Positions 27,760 through 40,486 are shown, counted from the stretch's first letter. The stretch: DNA of 64,000 nt from Gordionus sp. m RMFG-2023 (GCF_954871325.1 NC_088776.1:61218954-61282953), one strand, 5' to 3'. Made by a program: numbers and translations. The notes: generated by a model not told the origin, from the letters alone.

Positions 27760-28229
27760 TATTTTTTTTTATATATATTTGAAATGTCAATCATTTCAAA
27801 TTAGATTTTTGTGATATTTTTTTTTATCGTTTTTGATGAAAAAAAGATTTTTACTATCATTAATTTTTTTATGAAAAATTATTAATTGAATTAATTTTTG
27901 TGAAAAACTTATTGAAATGGATTAATTTTTTTATGAATATTAAAGAAATAAAAGTGTATAAAAAACCCTTACGTTTCTTTGCGATTTTTGTAATTTGAAG
28001 AAGTTATTTCTATATTTAGATCTTTGCCAGTTTGGATTGTCTGCTCAATTTTGATAGTTATTTTTATTTAGTTTTCTTTTTTTGTCATTTCAGTTTGTTT
28101 TAATTTCGTATTTTTTTTTGACTAATTTCGATTTCAGGTTTTCTGGCGTGATATTTATTTATTATATTCAAATTTTTAGTGGCGTAATATTTATCTACCA
28201 TTTTTAAATTTCTAGTCAAATAATAACTG

Positions 28230-29450
28230 AAACTCCTTGTCCAACAGGGAAAAAGAAATTGCAAGTTTGTCCAACGATATAGAGTCTTCGCCATCAAGTA
28301 ATAACCGCTTTTATGGAGTTAGAAGAGTCGATTATTTGCTATTACTGAAATATCACAATGGGCTGAAAGAAGTATTTCCTCAGAAGCAAGAAAATTATTG
28401 GAATAAATGCTCATTCTAAATTTTTTTTCTGATTAGAATGTATTATTTAATTATACAACTATTTTAAGTATTACTTTTCAAAAACATGACATTGACTTGA
28501 TTAAGAAGATGAGAATAGCGGAGAGCATTTTAACAGAACTCAAGGAAATTAGGGCTAATGTTGATGAAGAATTTCATATTTTATATGTTATTGTTGAGTC
28601 AACAGTAGAGTTATACGTGTTTAATATTTGTCTCCTTCGACTTGCAGCAAGGCAAACTCATCGTTAAAACATTAATATGGGATCAGTAGAAGAGTATTAT
28701 AAAACAAATATCCCCTCTCTTAGATATATTTATAACCCAAATAAATGAATGGTTTTTTTATCATGCAGCACTTACCAATCTGCAGATATTACTTCCACAA
28801 AAGCCTTATCAACCTTTTTCAGATGGTGATAGAAAAAAAAATATTTGTTATATTTTATCATGAAGATGTTAAAGTATCTTATGATGCCTTATTAGCTGAA
28901 TAACTATGTTTATAAAATTAACTATGGTTTGATATAGCCCCAAAAAATGCTATGAATGCTTTTGTAACATTTAAATTATATTCCCAGTGTATTAAAAGGG
29001 TTTATATATTAGCCACTCTTCCCATTAGTAACTAATGAGAACATTCTCTTGAATAACAGAGCTCAGCAGAGGTAATTTGCAGGGCACGGCCCAGATTTTT
29101 TTTTGATTTTTTACAGCCCGGCCTGGCTTTTTTTAAAATAAAATTTTCAGGCCCGGTCCGAATTTTTTTAAAATAAATTATATTTCTTTTTGATTTTTAT
29201 AGCTAATAATAACGATTTCAAATATAGGCTGTTTTAAAATATAACCCCAACCCGGGTGTATTTAAAAAATTAAAATAGTCTCTGAAAAACATACCAAAAA
29301 GTACAACTTCTGAAAGTAGATTGAAAGGTTTGAATTATTTGAATATTCATGGGAATTTGACGACAAGCAAAGATGAGATAATTGAAAAATTAGCTAAATC
29401 CCAACGAAGATTGGATTTTACATATAAATATATAACATACTAAATACAAT
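28230..29450 (+). pseudogene. Inner hAT transposase, C-terminal half
   Basis: Blocks in order: FYGVRRVDYLLLLKYHNGLK region (28237-28419); MRIAESILTELKEIRANVDE (28509 on); NINMGSVEEYYKTNI (about 28668), the hAT 'SVEEYYRRSIFIPFLD' block; LATLPISN (about 29013); and SLKNIPKSTTSESRLKGLNY then LNIH (29279 on), the end of the HAT dimerisation domain. The dimerisation domain is split by GGCC-type repeat at about 29040-29260. There are in-frame stops after LPISN and at several other points. Confidence 0.75.
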
Positions 29451-29939
29451 TATTCCTAAGAAACTTTTTGTGTATTAATTTATATTTCCAACATTTAAAT
29501 TTTTTATGTATATAAATTTTAAAGGCTCAAAAAATTCAAATTTCTATTTTGGGTCATTTAAGTGATTCATTTATAGTGTGGTTATATTCACTTTATATTT
29601 TATAATTCACATTTATTTTATAGTTTTTCTTTACCGCCAGTTGTATCCGTTTAATATTTTTAATTCACAAGTTTTTTATATAAGACATATATTTTTTTAT
29701 AATTCACATTAATTTAAAATTGTGTATTAGAAATAGTTATTAGTTCTAATAAATTTATGCCTGATATTTTTAAAAAACAATATTTCTTAAAAAATTTTAT
29801 TATCCCGCCCCACAGACAAAATTCCATGCGGCCTGATGCCAATATATTATTGTCATCATAGAGTGAAGGAAATCTATAATTTTTATTATATGCATATTAT
29901 TATGATCTTAACAAATAATAAAAATTGTATTTTTAAAAG

Positions 29940-30180
29940 AATTAAATACTTCTAAATGCCTCCTTAAGTTTGAACTGCTAATCTTTGAAGAAGATATTTT
30001 GTTTTTGCATAAAGAGCATTTTGCATAGATCATTGTATGGTACTTCCATCCATTTAACATAAAGTAAAATACTTACTTAAATTATGAAATGGTAAAAGAT
30101 TCTCTTTCTCACTTATATCTGCTGTCACATCAATAGAAGTAGATGTATCATCTTCTAAATCTATAATGGAGGACCAAATT
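29940..30180 (-). pseudogene. Outer hAT transposase, N-terminal BED-type finger
   Basis: Minus-strand reading: SSIIDLEDDTSTSIDVTADI, then LSKYFT, and after a frame change AKCSLCKNKISSSKISSSNL followed by RRHLEV. C..C and the downstream His spacing fit a BED zinc finger at the N-terminus of hAT transposases. The catalytic core between this block and LASIIHPKF (24354) is deleted. Confidence 0.7.
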
Positions 30181-30534
30181 AAAACCTAGAATTTATATTA
30201 TAATATAGTTAATAAATAAATATAACTTGTTCTTACAAAAAATTTGGTTAATGGTTGAAATATAAAATCTGGTGGAATGGTTAAAATATGATGTAGATAG
30301 ATTTTTTTTTAAAAATAATATTTAAATTTAATTTTCAAAATTTTTATTTTATTTATTGCTTTTTAAGTAAAAAAATAATTTTTAAAAGGATCAGGATCAA
30401 ATATTTAAAAAAATGATCTTGATCATGACCCACAATTTAAGGTCAGGATCTTAAATCCAAGAAAATTGACAAATTTAGGATAATCCAGGATTGGCGATCT
30501 TTTGATTGGATCCTTTAACAACTCTGATTTTGAA

Positions 30535-32334
30535 TATAGTAAATTTAAATATATTTTTTAAATTAAAATATATTTCTAGCATTTCTATTTAATGTTAAAG
30601 TGAATCATTTATTATAAAATCTACATTTAATATACAAATAATATAATATATGAATTATTAGGTTTATATAATCATCTAAAATATAATCTTATAATTTATG
30701 ATAGAATTAATTTATAAAAATAATGATTGTAAAAGTGTTCGCATTTCTTTGACCATGTCTATAATTTAATTGTATTTAGTGAAAATGTGATGTTACTTAT
30801 TTCTCTAAATCAAAATACTATCAGGATATGTATCAGAGACCTTCATTAAACTCAGTCCCTGGCAAAAATTATATAATTTTAGCAATCTAAACCAAAAAAA
30901 ATTATTAGCTGATTTTTTTAACTAAATTTTATATTTAATCAATTGAAAAAATACTATAATGGAGTGTTTAATATTCATTCACTGCTCATATTTTCATTAA
31001 GACTATTTTAAAAATAGAGACATAATAATTTTAAATAAAAACATTTTAAAATCCCAAAATTTGGGCAAAATTGGACCTGAATATAAATTTTTTTCCAAAT
31101 CTTGGCCATGCTTAAAATTTTGATCTCTGTAGATCTCTGACATATTGATTATTATTTCACATGGTAATAGTTTACTAGGATTGATATTGAGGTGGCAAGA
31201 TAAAAAATTCCCTACAATTTTATAAAAAATATTTTTTTATTCATTGGAAAGAGGGAGGGGATTCCTCATTCACCTTAATGTCATCATGATTAAATAATAT
31301 AAAAATAAATATAACTCACTTTACCCATTTTCATGAACTCAAATAGCTATTTTTATATAATTTGTTTTTTAAATCATAAAATATTTGAAAATAAAATGAC
31401 ATAAATTACTATTTTAAATAATGCCAAGGCAGTTATGTGATAATGTCTATGAGTTTTGCCATATCTATATAGGTATACCAAATAAAATGGGAATGAAAAT
31501 AGAATATAAAAGCTAGGCAAAAATGAAAGAACAGAATCTTGAAAGCATTTTGTTAAATCTGGATATTTATATATGGTGAAATTTGTATCCTATTTATAAA
31601 TAATGTTTAAAATATTATCTAAAATAATAAATACCCATAATAAGGAATCACAAAACCTTATTCCTTCTATTTGCTTAGACATTTCAAATGCAAATTATCA
31701 CATTTGTAAAAAATAGTATTCGTACCAATGACATAATGTCATTGATTCGTACCGTTAATATAATTAGGTGTTTTGTCGTGATACATTCCGACGAGCATAG
31801 CAAAATTCAGTAATAAATATTATTAAAGGGATATAGTTCAAAAACTATAAATAAAGCTTCAAAAAATTAGAATAATAGACCTAATATATTTAATGATATT
31901 ATATATCATTGTATAATACATATGCTTTCAATTTCAACCCTTATAGGCATAGAAGTTTTATCTGTAATCTGATCCCATTTCAAATAAGGGTGATTGCAAG
32001 GGGGAAGCTAGAGTTGCAGAGCGTCTCTATGAGCTGGGAAGTCATTTAGGGTTTGCATCCAAATATTTAAGGGGGTTATACATTTAAAGATGGTAGTCTA
32101 GGGGTAAACCAGATATTGTTTAAATTTATTGGGGAGTTATCTTTTCAATTTTTAGATAAAAAGGCATAGCATATACCTGTAAAATCTTAATAATAATTTT
32201 ATTATAGACCAATTATAACATACAATGATAATTGCTAAATATAAATTTATGTATTGCTTACAAAAATAAACATTATTTTTCAGATAAAACTTATTACTGG
32301 ATAATTTCCAGCTACCTTTTTAAATATACCGCAT
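30535..32334. other. AT-rich spacer, no gene established
   Basis: Mostly AT-rich. At about 31966-32068 a plus-strand stretch reads SNKGDCKGEARVAERLYELG, which faintly resembles a TPR repeat; one short block is not enough to call a gene. Confidence 0.4.
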
Positions 32335-32553
32335 CCGTTTAATATTTTTAATTCACATTTATTTTATAGTTTTATATATGCCAATTTATATATTTAATTT
32401 TTTATAATTCACATTAATTTTAATTTATATATTAGAATATTAGTCCTAATAAATTTATGCTTGATTTATTTAAATAACAAAAATTTTATATTATAAAAAT
32501 TTAATAATACCTCCCCCTCTCCTCCCCAACAACAAAATGCTGCGTACGCGCCT
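32335..32553. mobile_element. Right-end fragment of the inner hAT family
   Basis: It shares TCCGTTTAATATTTTTAATT and downstream sequence with 29640-29835 and ends in GCTGCGTACGCGCCTG. The end is inserted into the integrase region of the minus-strand Ty3 fossil. No matching left end or duplication was found. Confidence 0.65.
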
Positions 32554-33842
32554 GAATTCCCGTAATTTAACAACAATTTTTGAGGTATAACCATGTATCT
32601 CTGCATATTCTATCCACTTTGAATAAGATTCCATCACCAAATGTATGATTTTTTTTCTAGATCAAAGAAATCGATATGGAGACGTTCCCATGGTTTCTTT
32701 GATTTGGGCCACATTTGACCTACTTCTTTACAGAACATAGATTCACAGATATTATAGGGAATACATTTCCTTATAATTTTTTCAATATCATTACCTATAC
32801 ATACCAGGCCACCATACATATTTGCCAAGATTTCATTATATCCCGACCCTAATAGTAATAAATCAACAATTTTACTACGTAATTTAAAAGGAATTAAGGC
32901 TTCTATTTCCCCTCACTAAACAAACACCCACCACGGACAATTCTTTTTATCCTTAAAGTATTTAACTCGATCCCAAAAGGATAAAATATCGAACGAACAA
33001 TTTTCTTTGCTTTAACGATATATAATTTCTACATTGAAACTTCCCACTAATAACAATCAACGTTGTAATCGTGTAGATAACAATAATTATCAAATATCCT
33101 TTTTGAATAAATTAATTAATGGTTTATGATAGGCGTAAATTACAAATTTCGATTAAATATTCCCGACAGGTTAAACCAAAAATGACAGCTAGCGATTCCT
33201 GTACAATAACAGAATATCGCGTTTCCACTTCTCTGAAAACTCTTGAAAAAATTAATATTGGTCTTTCCAAACCATCAATTAAAAGATAATCGTGCTCCCC
33301 CCCCCCCTTGACACATTTGTTAGATGCATCAAATCAACACCTTACATCAAATTTATTTGTATTGATGCCTAATTTTTTCTCACATTGGAATTTTCTAATA
33401 CGGATATTCTTAAGGGAAAACCCATTCGGAAATTCTGTTCCTTCGCCATACAAGTTTCAACCTTGTGTCCTTTATAACCACGACGGTTACATATAATATT
33501 ATTCAAAATATTTTCTGCATCAATATTTTAACCAAATATTTTGTTTTTTGAAAAACCATTTTTTATTTATTTGCCACAAAATTATTATTCATATTAATCA
33601 AATTATATATATCACAATATATAATTTTGATTATATCTTTCACTTCTTTTACTTCTTGGAGGAATAACTACTGATTTCACCTCACATTCCGGAATATCGC
33701 ACGGATTATCCTTTATATTATTCTGATTTATCCTTCTTGATTTCATTTAGAACTTCTTTTAAATTAAAATATTCTTTTTAAATAATTATCTGACACCACA
33801 GTGTCTTTCTTTAAATTATTATCTACCCTTATTACTATATCG
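32554..33842 (-). mobile_element. Ty3-type retroelement fossil
   Basis: Minus-strand parts from high to low coordinate: a gag knuckle region resembling GYKGHKVETC (33.4-33.5 kb), RNase H (ERPILIFSRVFREVETRYSV, about 33.25-33.0 kb), and the integrase zinc domain and start of the core (CESMFCKEVGQMWPKS, then PWERLHIDFF, 32.8-32.6 kb). Much of the polymerase is gone and it has many breaks. It is cut at one end by a hAT end and at the other abuts the young Ty3 element. Same family as 24393-25976; clearly old. Confidence 0.75.
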
Positions 33843-33847
33843 GTTAG

Positions 33848-34016
33848 TGTAATAGAAACAATTAGCCTCAAAGGCAATTAAATATATGATGAATTTTAAA
33901 TATATATATTATTAATTGTGTACGATGATTAATTGTTTGTTTTGTAAAATATATATATACTGCGATACAAAAGGTAAAAAGTTGTTAAATTTATAATAAA
34001 AATTGATTTCATCACA
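33848..34016 (+). repeat. 5' LTR of Ty3-type element
   Basis: 169 bp, TGTAATAGAAAC...CATCACA. It begins TG and ends CA, and is almost identical to 37922-38090. Confidence 0.96.
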
Positions 34017-34017
34017 A

Positions 34018-34028
34018 TGGCGCAGTCG
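34018..34028 (+). promoter_or_regulatory. Primer-binding site, tRNA-Ser type
   Basis: TGGCGCAGTCG lies two bases after the 5' LTR. It is complementary to the 3' end expected of a tRNA-Ser (CGACUGC-G-CCA). Assignment rests on 11 bases. Confidence 0.6.
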
Positions 34029-37000
34029 TTTCAAATGGAGAAATATAATATAAAGTAGTGCAATATGGAAGTTTATTTATCAAAAATGGAATTCATATTT
34101 AAAATCGCAAAAATAGAAGATAAAAAATTATTTTTATCAGCGAATATTGGATTAGAGATTTATTCTAAATTATTTAATTTGTGTTTGCCAAAGACATTAG
34201 AGGAAATATCATATGATGACATAATTAAACTTTTAAAAAATTATTATATGAAGAAGACAAACTTCCTATTAGAAAGATATTATTTTTTTAAAATGGAACA
34301 AGAAAAAGATGAAACCATCGTAGAGTATATTAATAAATTAAAGATAAAGGCAAAGACGTGTGAATTTAAAGATGTGTATAATACAGTATTGCGGGACAAA
34401 TTAGTGTCAGGAATTAATAATGGAAAAATATTAATGAAATTAATTAACACGCAGGACTTGACATGGGAAAGTGCAATACAATCGCGACCGCAATGGAGAC
34501 TACAGAAATGATGTCGTATGAAAAATTATCTGCAGGGAAGGAGATAAATAAAATCTAAAAAACAGTAACAAGGGAGCAGTATGACAAGTACAAACCAGTA
34601 CCAAAAATTATGTGCTATTGTTGCGGAGTAGGAGATCACATAAAACCTAAGTGCCCTAATTTGAATGCCATCTCATAATTGTGGGATAAAAGGACATTTA
34701 CAAAAAGTATGCAGAAGGAATCGTGGAAAAAAAGAATATATTCGAACGATAGATGTTCCAGAAAATTAGCGAGAAAGTTTTGAGGATTGGGAATTTCCAG
34801 AGGAGTCTCGAGAAAAATTTGAGGTGAAATTATTGATAGATAAAATTTATATTAAATTTTTAATTGACACAGGATCGGCAGTCTCCATTTTGAATATAGA
34901 AGACGTTTACCGTTTAAAAATACCAGTAACAAAAACGGATATTATTTTAAAATCTTATAATAATGTAATGATCAATATTAAAGGTAAGTGTATATTACCC
35001 GTTAATTATATGAATAAAGTTATATATCATGAATTTATTATTGTAAACAATGGGATTAACTTGATAGGTAGAAACCTAATAAACAAATTAAAATTAATAA
35101 AAATAAATCAATGTAATATAGTTAATGAGGTTTGGGAGGATAATATTGTACATAAATTTTCCTTATTATTCACTAAAAAATTAGGTTTACTAAGAGGTTT
35201 TAAGGCCAGTTTAGCCGTAAAATCTAACCCACAGTTTCAATGTATGAAAAGTAGACCGATACCATTTGCGTGGAAGGCAAAACTCGAAACGGAATTACAA
35301 CGACTGGAATCCATGGGAGTTTTAGAAAGACTAAAATACTCGAATTTCGCTTCTCCGATTGTACCCGTATTGAAGAAAGATGGATCTTTACGAATTTGCG
35401 GTGATTTCAGACAAACTGTTAATGCAAATATTTTGATAGATAAATATCCTTTACCCAGAATTAATGAATTATTAGCCACACTAGGTAATGGGTGTAAATA
35501 TACAGTATTAGATTTATCCGAAGCGTATTTTCAAATAGAGCTAGATGAGGAGGCAAAAAAGCTGTTAGTAATCAACACGCCTAGTGGATTGTATCGTTTC
35601 ACACGACTTCCGTTTGGGGTAGCCTCAGCGCCAGCGATTTTTCAACAAGCAATGGATTCATTATTAAAGGGATTACCTGGAGTAGCGGTATATTTGGACG
35701 ATATAATAATTACGGGGGAATCAATTGAGAGTCATAAGAAAAATTTGATAAATGTATTACAGACTTTAGAAATAAACGATATGAAATTAAATCTAAAAAA
35801 ATGTGATTTTTTTAAAGAAAAGATTGAATTCTTAGGTCATACCGTTAGCGAAGAGGGAATTACGACAACAAATAAGAATGTCAATGCAATTTTAGACGCA
35901 CCATTACCAAAAAACGTCAAAGAATTACAAGCTATTATCGGTATAATAAATTATTATCAAAAATTTATAAACAATTTTTCGACTATTGCCGCTCCATTAT
36001 ATAGGCTTTTAAGGAAAGATGTGCCATGGAAATGTACAAATAATGAAACAATTGTGATTAATAAATTTAAAAAATTAATATCAGAAGCACCAATTTTAAC
36101 ACATAATAATCCGGAAAAACCGATAATTCTAGCTGCTGATGCGTCTCAACATGGAATAGGATCAGTTATATCTCATATCATTAACAACGAGGAAAAACCG
36201 ATTGGATACGCGTCTCGAACATTAAATGCTGCCGAACGAAATTACAGTCAGATAGAACATGAGGCTTTAGCAATTATATTTGGATTAATTAAATTTAAAC
36301 AATATTTAATTGGCAGACATTTCATTATCATTACTGTCCATAAACCCCTAATATCGTTACTTAATCCACATAAAAGAATAACAGATATGTCATCAAGATT
36401 AGTAAGATGGTCATTACTACTAGCAAATTATGATTATGAATTGCAACTTCGAGGGACGAAAAAAAATAGTAATGCGGATATGCTTTCCCGGTTTCCAATT
36501 GACGGTAAACCATCTGCTTGGGAAGAGTTAGATATTAATTTAATAGTATCGAATGCTCCACAATTTATTTCAGCGTTAGATATAAAAGAACACACAAGAA
36601 ATGACCCGATATTATCAAAGGTTTCACGTTAACTTACAACTGGATGGGTAAAGATGATAGAGGAAAATCTTAAATCGTTTTTCCACCACCGAAATGAACT
36701 CACGATGGAGGCAGGGTGTATATTATGGGGCTTAAGAACCATAATTCCAAAAAAAATACAAGTAAATATTTTGTATTTTTTACATATGGGGCATCAGGGT
36801 TATACTAAAACAAAATTATTGGCACAAGAGAACGTTTGGTGGCCGAATATTAACGAAGATATCGAATTACACGGTAAGAATTGTGAATTATGTCAACCAA
36901 ATAATCCTGGCAATAAAACGATCATAGGGAAATGGCCCTCCGCAAATAAACCATGGGGAAGAATTCATTTAGATTTTGCCGAACCAATTAACGGAGATAT

Positions 37001-37921
37001 ATACCTAGTAATAATAGATAGTTTTAGTAAATGGCCTGAAATACAAAAAATGACGACGAATAATTTTACTGAAGTAAGAAAATTGTTGTTAAGACTTTTT
37101 GCTATTTTCGGTTACCCCAATACGATTGTTACGGATAATGGCCCTCCATTTCAAAGTAGAGAATTTAGTTTATTTTGCAAACAATTATCAATTAAAAATG
37201 TATATAGTGCCCCATACCACCCTAGAACCAAAGGAGATGCAGAGCGATTAGTACAAACTTTTAAAAAATTTTTTAAAAAAACATAATAATTATAATAAAA
37301 TACAAGATTTTTTGTTTAATTATCAAAATACGCCACAAATAACCACAAAACAATCACCAAGTTCAATTATGCTTAAATTTCAACCCATAGGACCTTTACA
37401 ATTAATAAAACCAGTTTATCCTCATCCATATATACCTCAGTTACCAGGTTTTTTTAATATAAATGAAAAAATATATGCAAAAGATTTTAAAAAGATAATT
37501 GGATACCAGGTATCATTGTTAAAAGAACAGGACCAATGACGTTTTTAGTTGAAACTAAATTAGGGATATGGAGAAGACATATTAATCAGTTAAAACATAG
37601 GTTCGACAACTCAGAATTAAAAAATAGAGAGGAGGGAAGAGATGAAGAAACGATGCAAACTACACCACAAATGAATGAAAATGAGCCCATACAAAACTCA
37701 ATGACTAAAGACATTGATCCTATACACGAATTGGTGACCAAAGACATTGACCCAATACAAGACTCAATAAACAAAGAGACCATCATAAATGATAAGATGA
37801 AAATCGACAGTAATGAGCAAACGGTGGTAGAGAACGAAAGTACAAGCAGCCGTTATTCAAAACGGATAAGAAAACAATTTATACCGTTTCAAATCGAGAG
37901 TCCAAAAAAGGAGAGAATAGA

Positions 37922-38090
37922 TGTAATAGAAACAATTAGCCTCAAAGGCAATTAAATATATGATGAATTTTAAATATATATATTATTAATTGTGTACGAC
38001 GATTAATTGTTTGTTTTGTAAAATATATATATACTGCGATACAAAAGGTAAAAAGTTGTTAAATTTATAATAAAAATTGATATCATCACA
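37922..38090 (+). repeat. 3' LTR of Ty3-type element
   Basis: 169 bp, about two differences from the 5' LTR, followed directly by the GTTAG duplication. Confidence 0.96.
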
Positions 38091-38095
38091 GTTAG

Positions 38096-39480
38096 GTACA
38101 TTTACTTATCAGAAATTTCAATGTAATGAATAGCACATATTAATAATATCGTAACTAACTGATTACTTATATCTAATTGGTTAAGTTCTTTATACAAAAT
38201 TTGATAACCAAAATCCTTATAAATAAAACTTTATCAAAAATATTAGGCCTATGATTAATTATCAAAATACAAACCCATTTCATCTATATTATAATTTTCC
38301 GATGTCCTCACTACGTCATCGTGACGTCATGTCATCATTACGTTTTTATTTTTATTTTTTTTATTTGTTGATTTTACTTATTTTTTTTTTTACAAACAGA
38401 TGATCCCATAACTTAAGTTTTATATGCAATTGTAGGATACCATATTTAAACCTTAAATATTCCTATAATTTATCATTACAAAATTTTAACATTGGATGTC
38501 AAAGTAATACATTAAATATATCTATTTACAAAATATTACAAATTATTAATATTTTATATAGATATATGTTTTATATAATCAAAATATAATTATAACTATT
38601 GAAGAAGGAGAAATTCAATTTAACCTGTACGTCAGAGATAAGAATTGTTGCAGTGAACACAATTTAAATCCATATTTTTCTCCATAACTTAATTTTAGGA
38701 GTTATCTCCAATAATACGAGGTAATATTTGTTATTTCTTATAATAATATTAAGGCAGACCTCATTTTGTCATGATTCTCTAATAACTGGTTTGCCCAGGC
38801 TTTCCCAGTTTCCCTTATTACGAATCACATGTTTTTTTGCATATATAACTAGGAGTTAACTCATAGACTAATTGGTAAATCAGAGATTTCCCATTCATTA
38901 ATTATAAATTTATTATCTCCAGGCTTGGGAAAATTTTTTCAAAATTATTATGGGTTGGAATGTGCTTAAAAAATATTTTTCAAAATTAATATTGGCTTGG
39001 TTTTCAAAATTATTAGGGATTGAGGTGGGCTTGAGAAATTTTTTTAAAATTATTAAGATCTTGGATGCTTGGAAATTTTTCCCAATAATACAAAAAATGT
39101 CTAAAAATCATTTAGCATTATTACTCAAGAAGCTGCTATTAGTGAAAATAATTATAAATGTACATAATATTTTCATTATATCATATATTACAATATTCAT
39201 GCAAGTATTGGATATCAAAATAATACATTAAATATATCTTATTTACAAAATATTACAAATTATTCATATTATTTAATATTTTATACATTTACTCAATAAA
39301 ATACCAACAGTCTTAATTTATTTTTAAATAGTATTTTTTTATAAAAGCATTTTATAAATTTATAAAATCAAAATATAATTATTTTTCTAACCTTATTTTC
39401 TATACTTTTTTATTCTTGGATTTTCTTAGAGTCAAATACAAAATATTTTTTAACACTTCTTTATTTTTCTTTATTATATA
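38096..39480. repeat. Spacer with a dispersed duplication
   Basis: 38460-38590 and 39165-39300 are diverged direct copies sharing AATACATTAAATATATCT and TTACAAAATATTACAAATTA. 38925-39090 holds GGCTTGG/AAATTTTT repeats. A TGACGTCA palindrome occurs near 38329. No gene seen. Confidence 0.5.
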
Positions 39481-39897
39481 TATTTTTCAGGTTAATGATG
39501 CTTACTACCTTTAGGTACTACCTATTAAATTTGAATTTTGTTCATTTTTCATTTGGATAGGCACTACCAAATATATTTATAATATATATTTGAAAAATCG
39601 TGATTTTTGAAAAGCCTCTATGGCCTAGTAGGCAAGAGCTTGGTTTACTGATCCCATAGTCCCGGTTTCGAATCCCGGGAATGGTCATGTTTTTTTTTAA
39701 TCTAACTTGGTGGTTCCATCCTTGGGGGATAATATATAGGAGGCTGGACTCGACCACGTGATTCCGTATTAATATATTAAATAATAAGGATCTTATTACA
39801 TTTTAATAAATTTTGGTCGGTATTTAGCAAATTAGGTTGGTATTTAAAATATTTCCATACATTCACTTGGTAGTAAGCATCATTAACCTATTTTTCA
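39481..39897. mobile_element. MITE with 9-bp target duplication (Mutator-like)
   Basis: The element is 39490-39888. Ends are GGTTAATGATGCTTACTACC and its exact inverse. The duplication TATTTTTCA (39481-39489, 39889-39897) is 9 bp, which fits Mutator-like elements best. A SINE is inserted inside at 39613-39770. No transposase. Confidence 0.88.
39613..39770 (+). repeat. tRNA-derived SINE, best copy
   Basis: A tRNA-like head with box A TGGCCTAGTAGG (39621-39632) and box B GGTTTCGAATCC (39664-39675) is flanked by the CCCGG/CCGGG stem of a T-arm. A short body ends in the tail GACTCGACCACGTGATTCCG (39747-39766). The tail is shared with 15797-16040. The head lacks a clear acceptor stem, so it is not a functional tRNA gene. 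Confidence 0.8.
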
Positions 39898-40486
39898 CGA
39901 TTTTACAACAAAAAAAGTATAATCGATAAACACCGATTTTTTACAAAATATAATATATTTCTTTTTTAATATTATTTATTTATCAATTATTTTTTATATA
40001 ATAAATAAATATTATTATAATACAACATGTACCCCCTTTTTCAAATGACTACATGCCACATTTAACCGTAACTATAATTTAGGAATATATTTTTTTTTTA
40101 GATTCTTTTGATTCAAAACTTCGTATCATTGAAATTCTCTTGATATCGACGTTGAGCGAAACTTCATATCGTTCATATTTTCTTGATATTATTGTATCGT
40201 TCATTTCCGACGTATGCGACGATTTGATATTTGATTAAACGATTGTTTTGGTTGTTATCAAAAATTATCCTGATTAACGAGTCATAGCTTGATTTATCCA
40301 TTGCATTATTGGTCAGTCATGATCATTCTATTTTAAGCTTGGCATCCTTATCCAGCATTTTAATGTATCATAGATCTATTACATCATTGTAATTTATTGA
40401 GTGAGCATCACACAAAGTAAGCAAATCAAATTTTTTTCTTAATATCTTTAACAACATATTCACAATACCCCTATTTCTTTTTACAT
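39898..40486. other. AT-rich spacer
   Basis: No gene seen. Several TCGTTCAT/TATCGTTC motifs at 40130-40210 suggest a small degenerate repeat. Confidence 0.4.

Larger units (their letters stand above)
24355..29843 (+). mobile_element. Inner hAT-like element carrying foreign fragments
   Basis: The element is 24363-29835. The left end is CAGGCGCGTACGCAGC. The right end, inverted, is CAGGCCGCATGGAATTTTGT. The target duplication ATGCCAAT (24355-24362, 29836-29843) lies in the outer hAT's transposase and its two sides read through (..DDNNI + LASIIHPKF). The interior holds a gag-protease fossil, a ZIP9-like fragment and its own transposase remnant. A second copy of the right terminus lies at 32335-32553. 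Confidence 0.88.
22982..30534 (-). mobile_element. Outer hAT element with 8-bp target duplication
   Basis: The element is 22990-30526. The left end is CAGGCTTGTTAATCGATCC. The right end, inverted, is CAGAGTTGTTAAAGGATCC. The target duplication ATTTTGAA is at 22982-22989 and 30527-30534. Minus-strand transposase remnants lie at both sides of a second inserted element (24363-29835). Its left terminus is tandemly amplified. The element is internally deleted and dead. Confidence 0.92.
33843..38095 (+). mobile_element. Young Ty3/gypsy-type LTR element, 4.2 kb
   Basis: The element is 33848-38090 with 169-bp LTRs and a 5-bp target duplication GTTAG (33843-33847, 38091-38095). Order: LTR, tRNA-Ser-type primer site, gag (about 34.07-34.75 kb, with a zinc-knuckle region), protease-RT-RNase H (about 34.82-36.63 kb; DTGSAVSIL, YLDDIII), integrase (about 36.65-37.9 kb; H2C2 domain and DDE core with TDNGPPF and YHPRTKGDAER), LTR. 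The last reading frame runs into the 3' LTR. The LTRs differ at about two positions, so insertion is recent. Gag-pol is spread over several frames; roughly a handful of breaks. Confidence 0.96.

Noticed and set aside
30535-32334. TPR-protein gene
   Set aside because: Only one short block resembles a TPR repeat, with no supporting frame or splice sites.
24363-32553. A single 8.2-kb element with CAGGCGCGTACG ends
   Set aside because: The ends are inverted, but the flanking 8-mers do not match. The true partner of the left end is at 29835 with an exact duplication; 32553 is a separate right-end copy.
39613-39690. Functional tRNA gene
   Set aside because: Box A and box B are present but no acceptor stem closes, and the sequence continues into a tail shared with another SINE copy.
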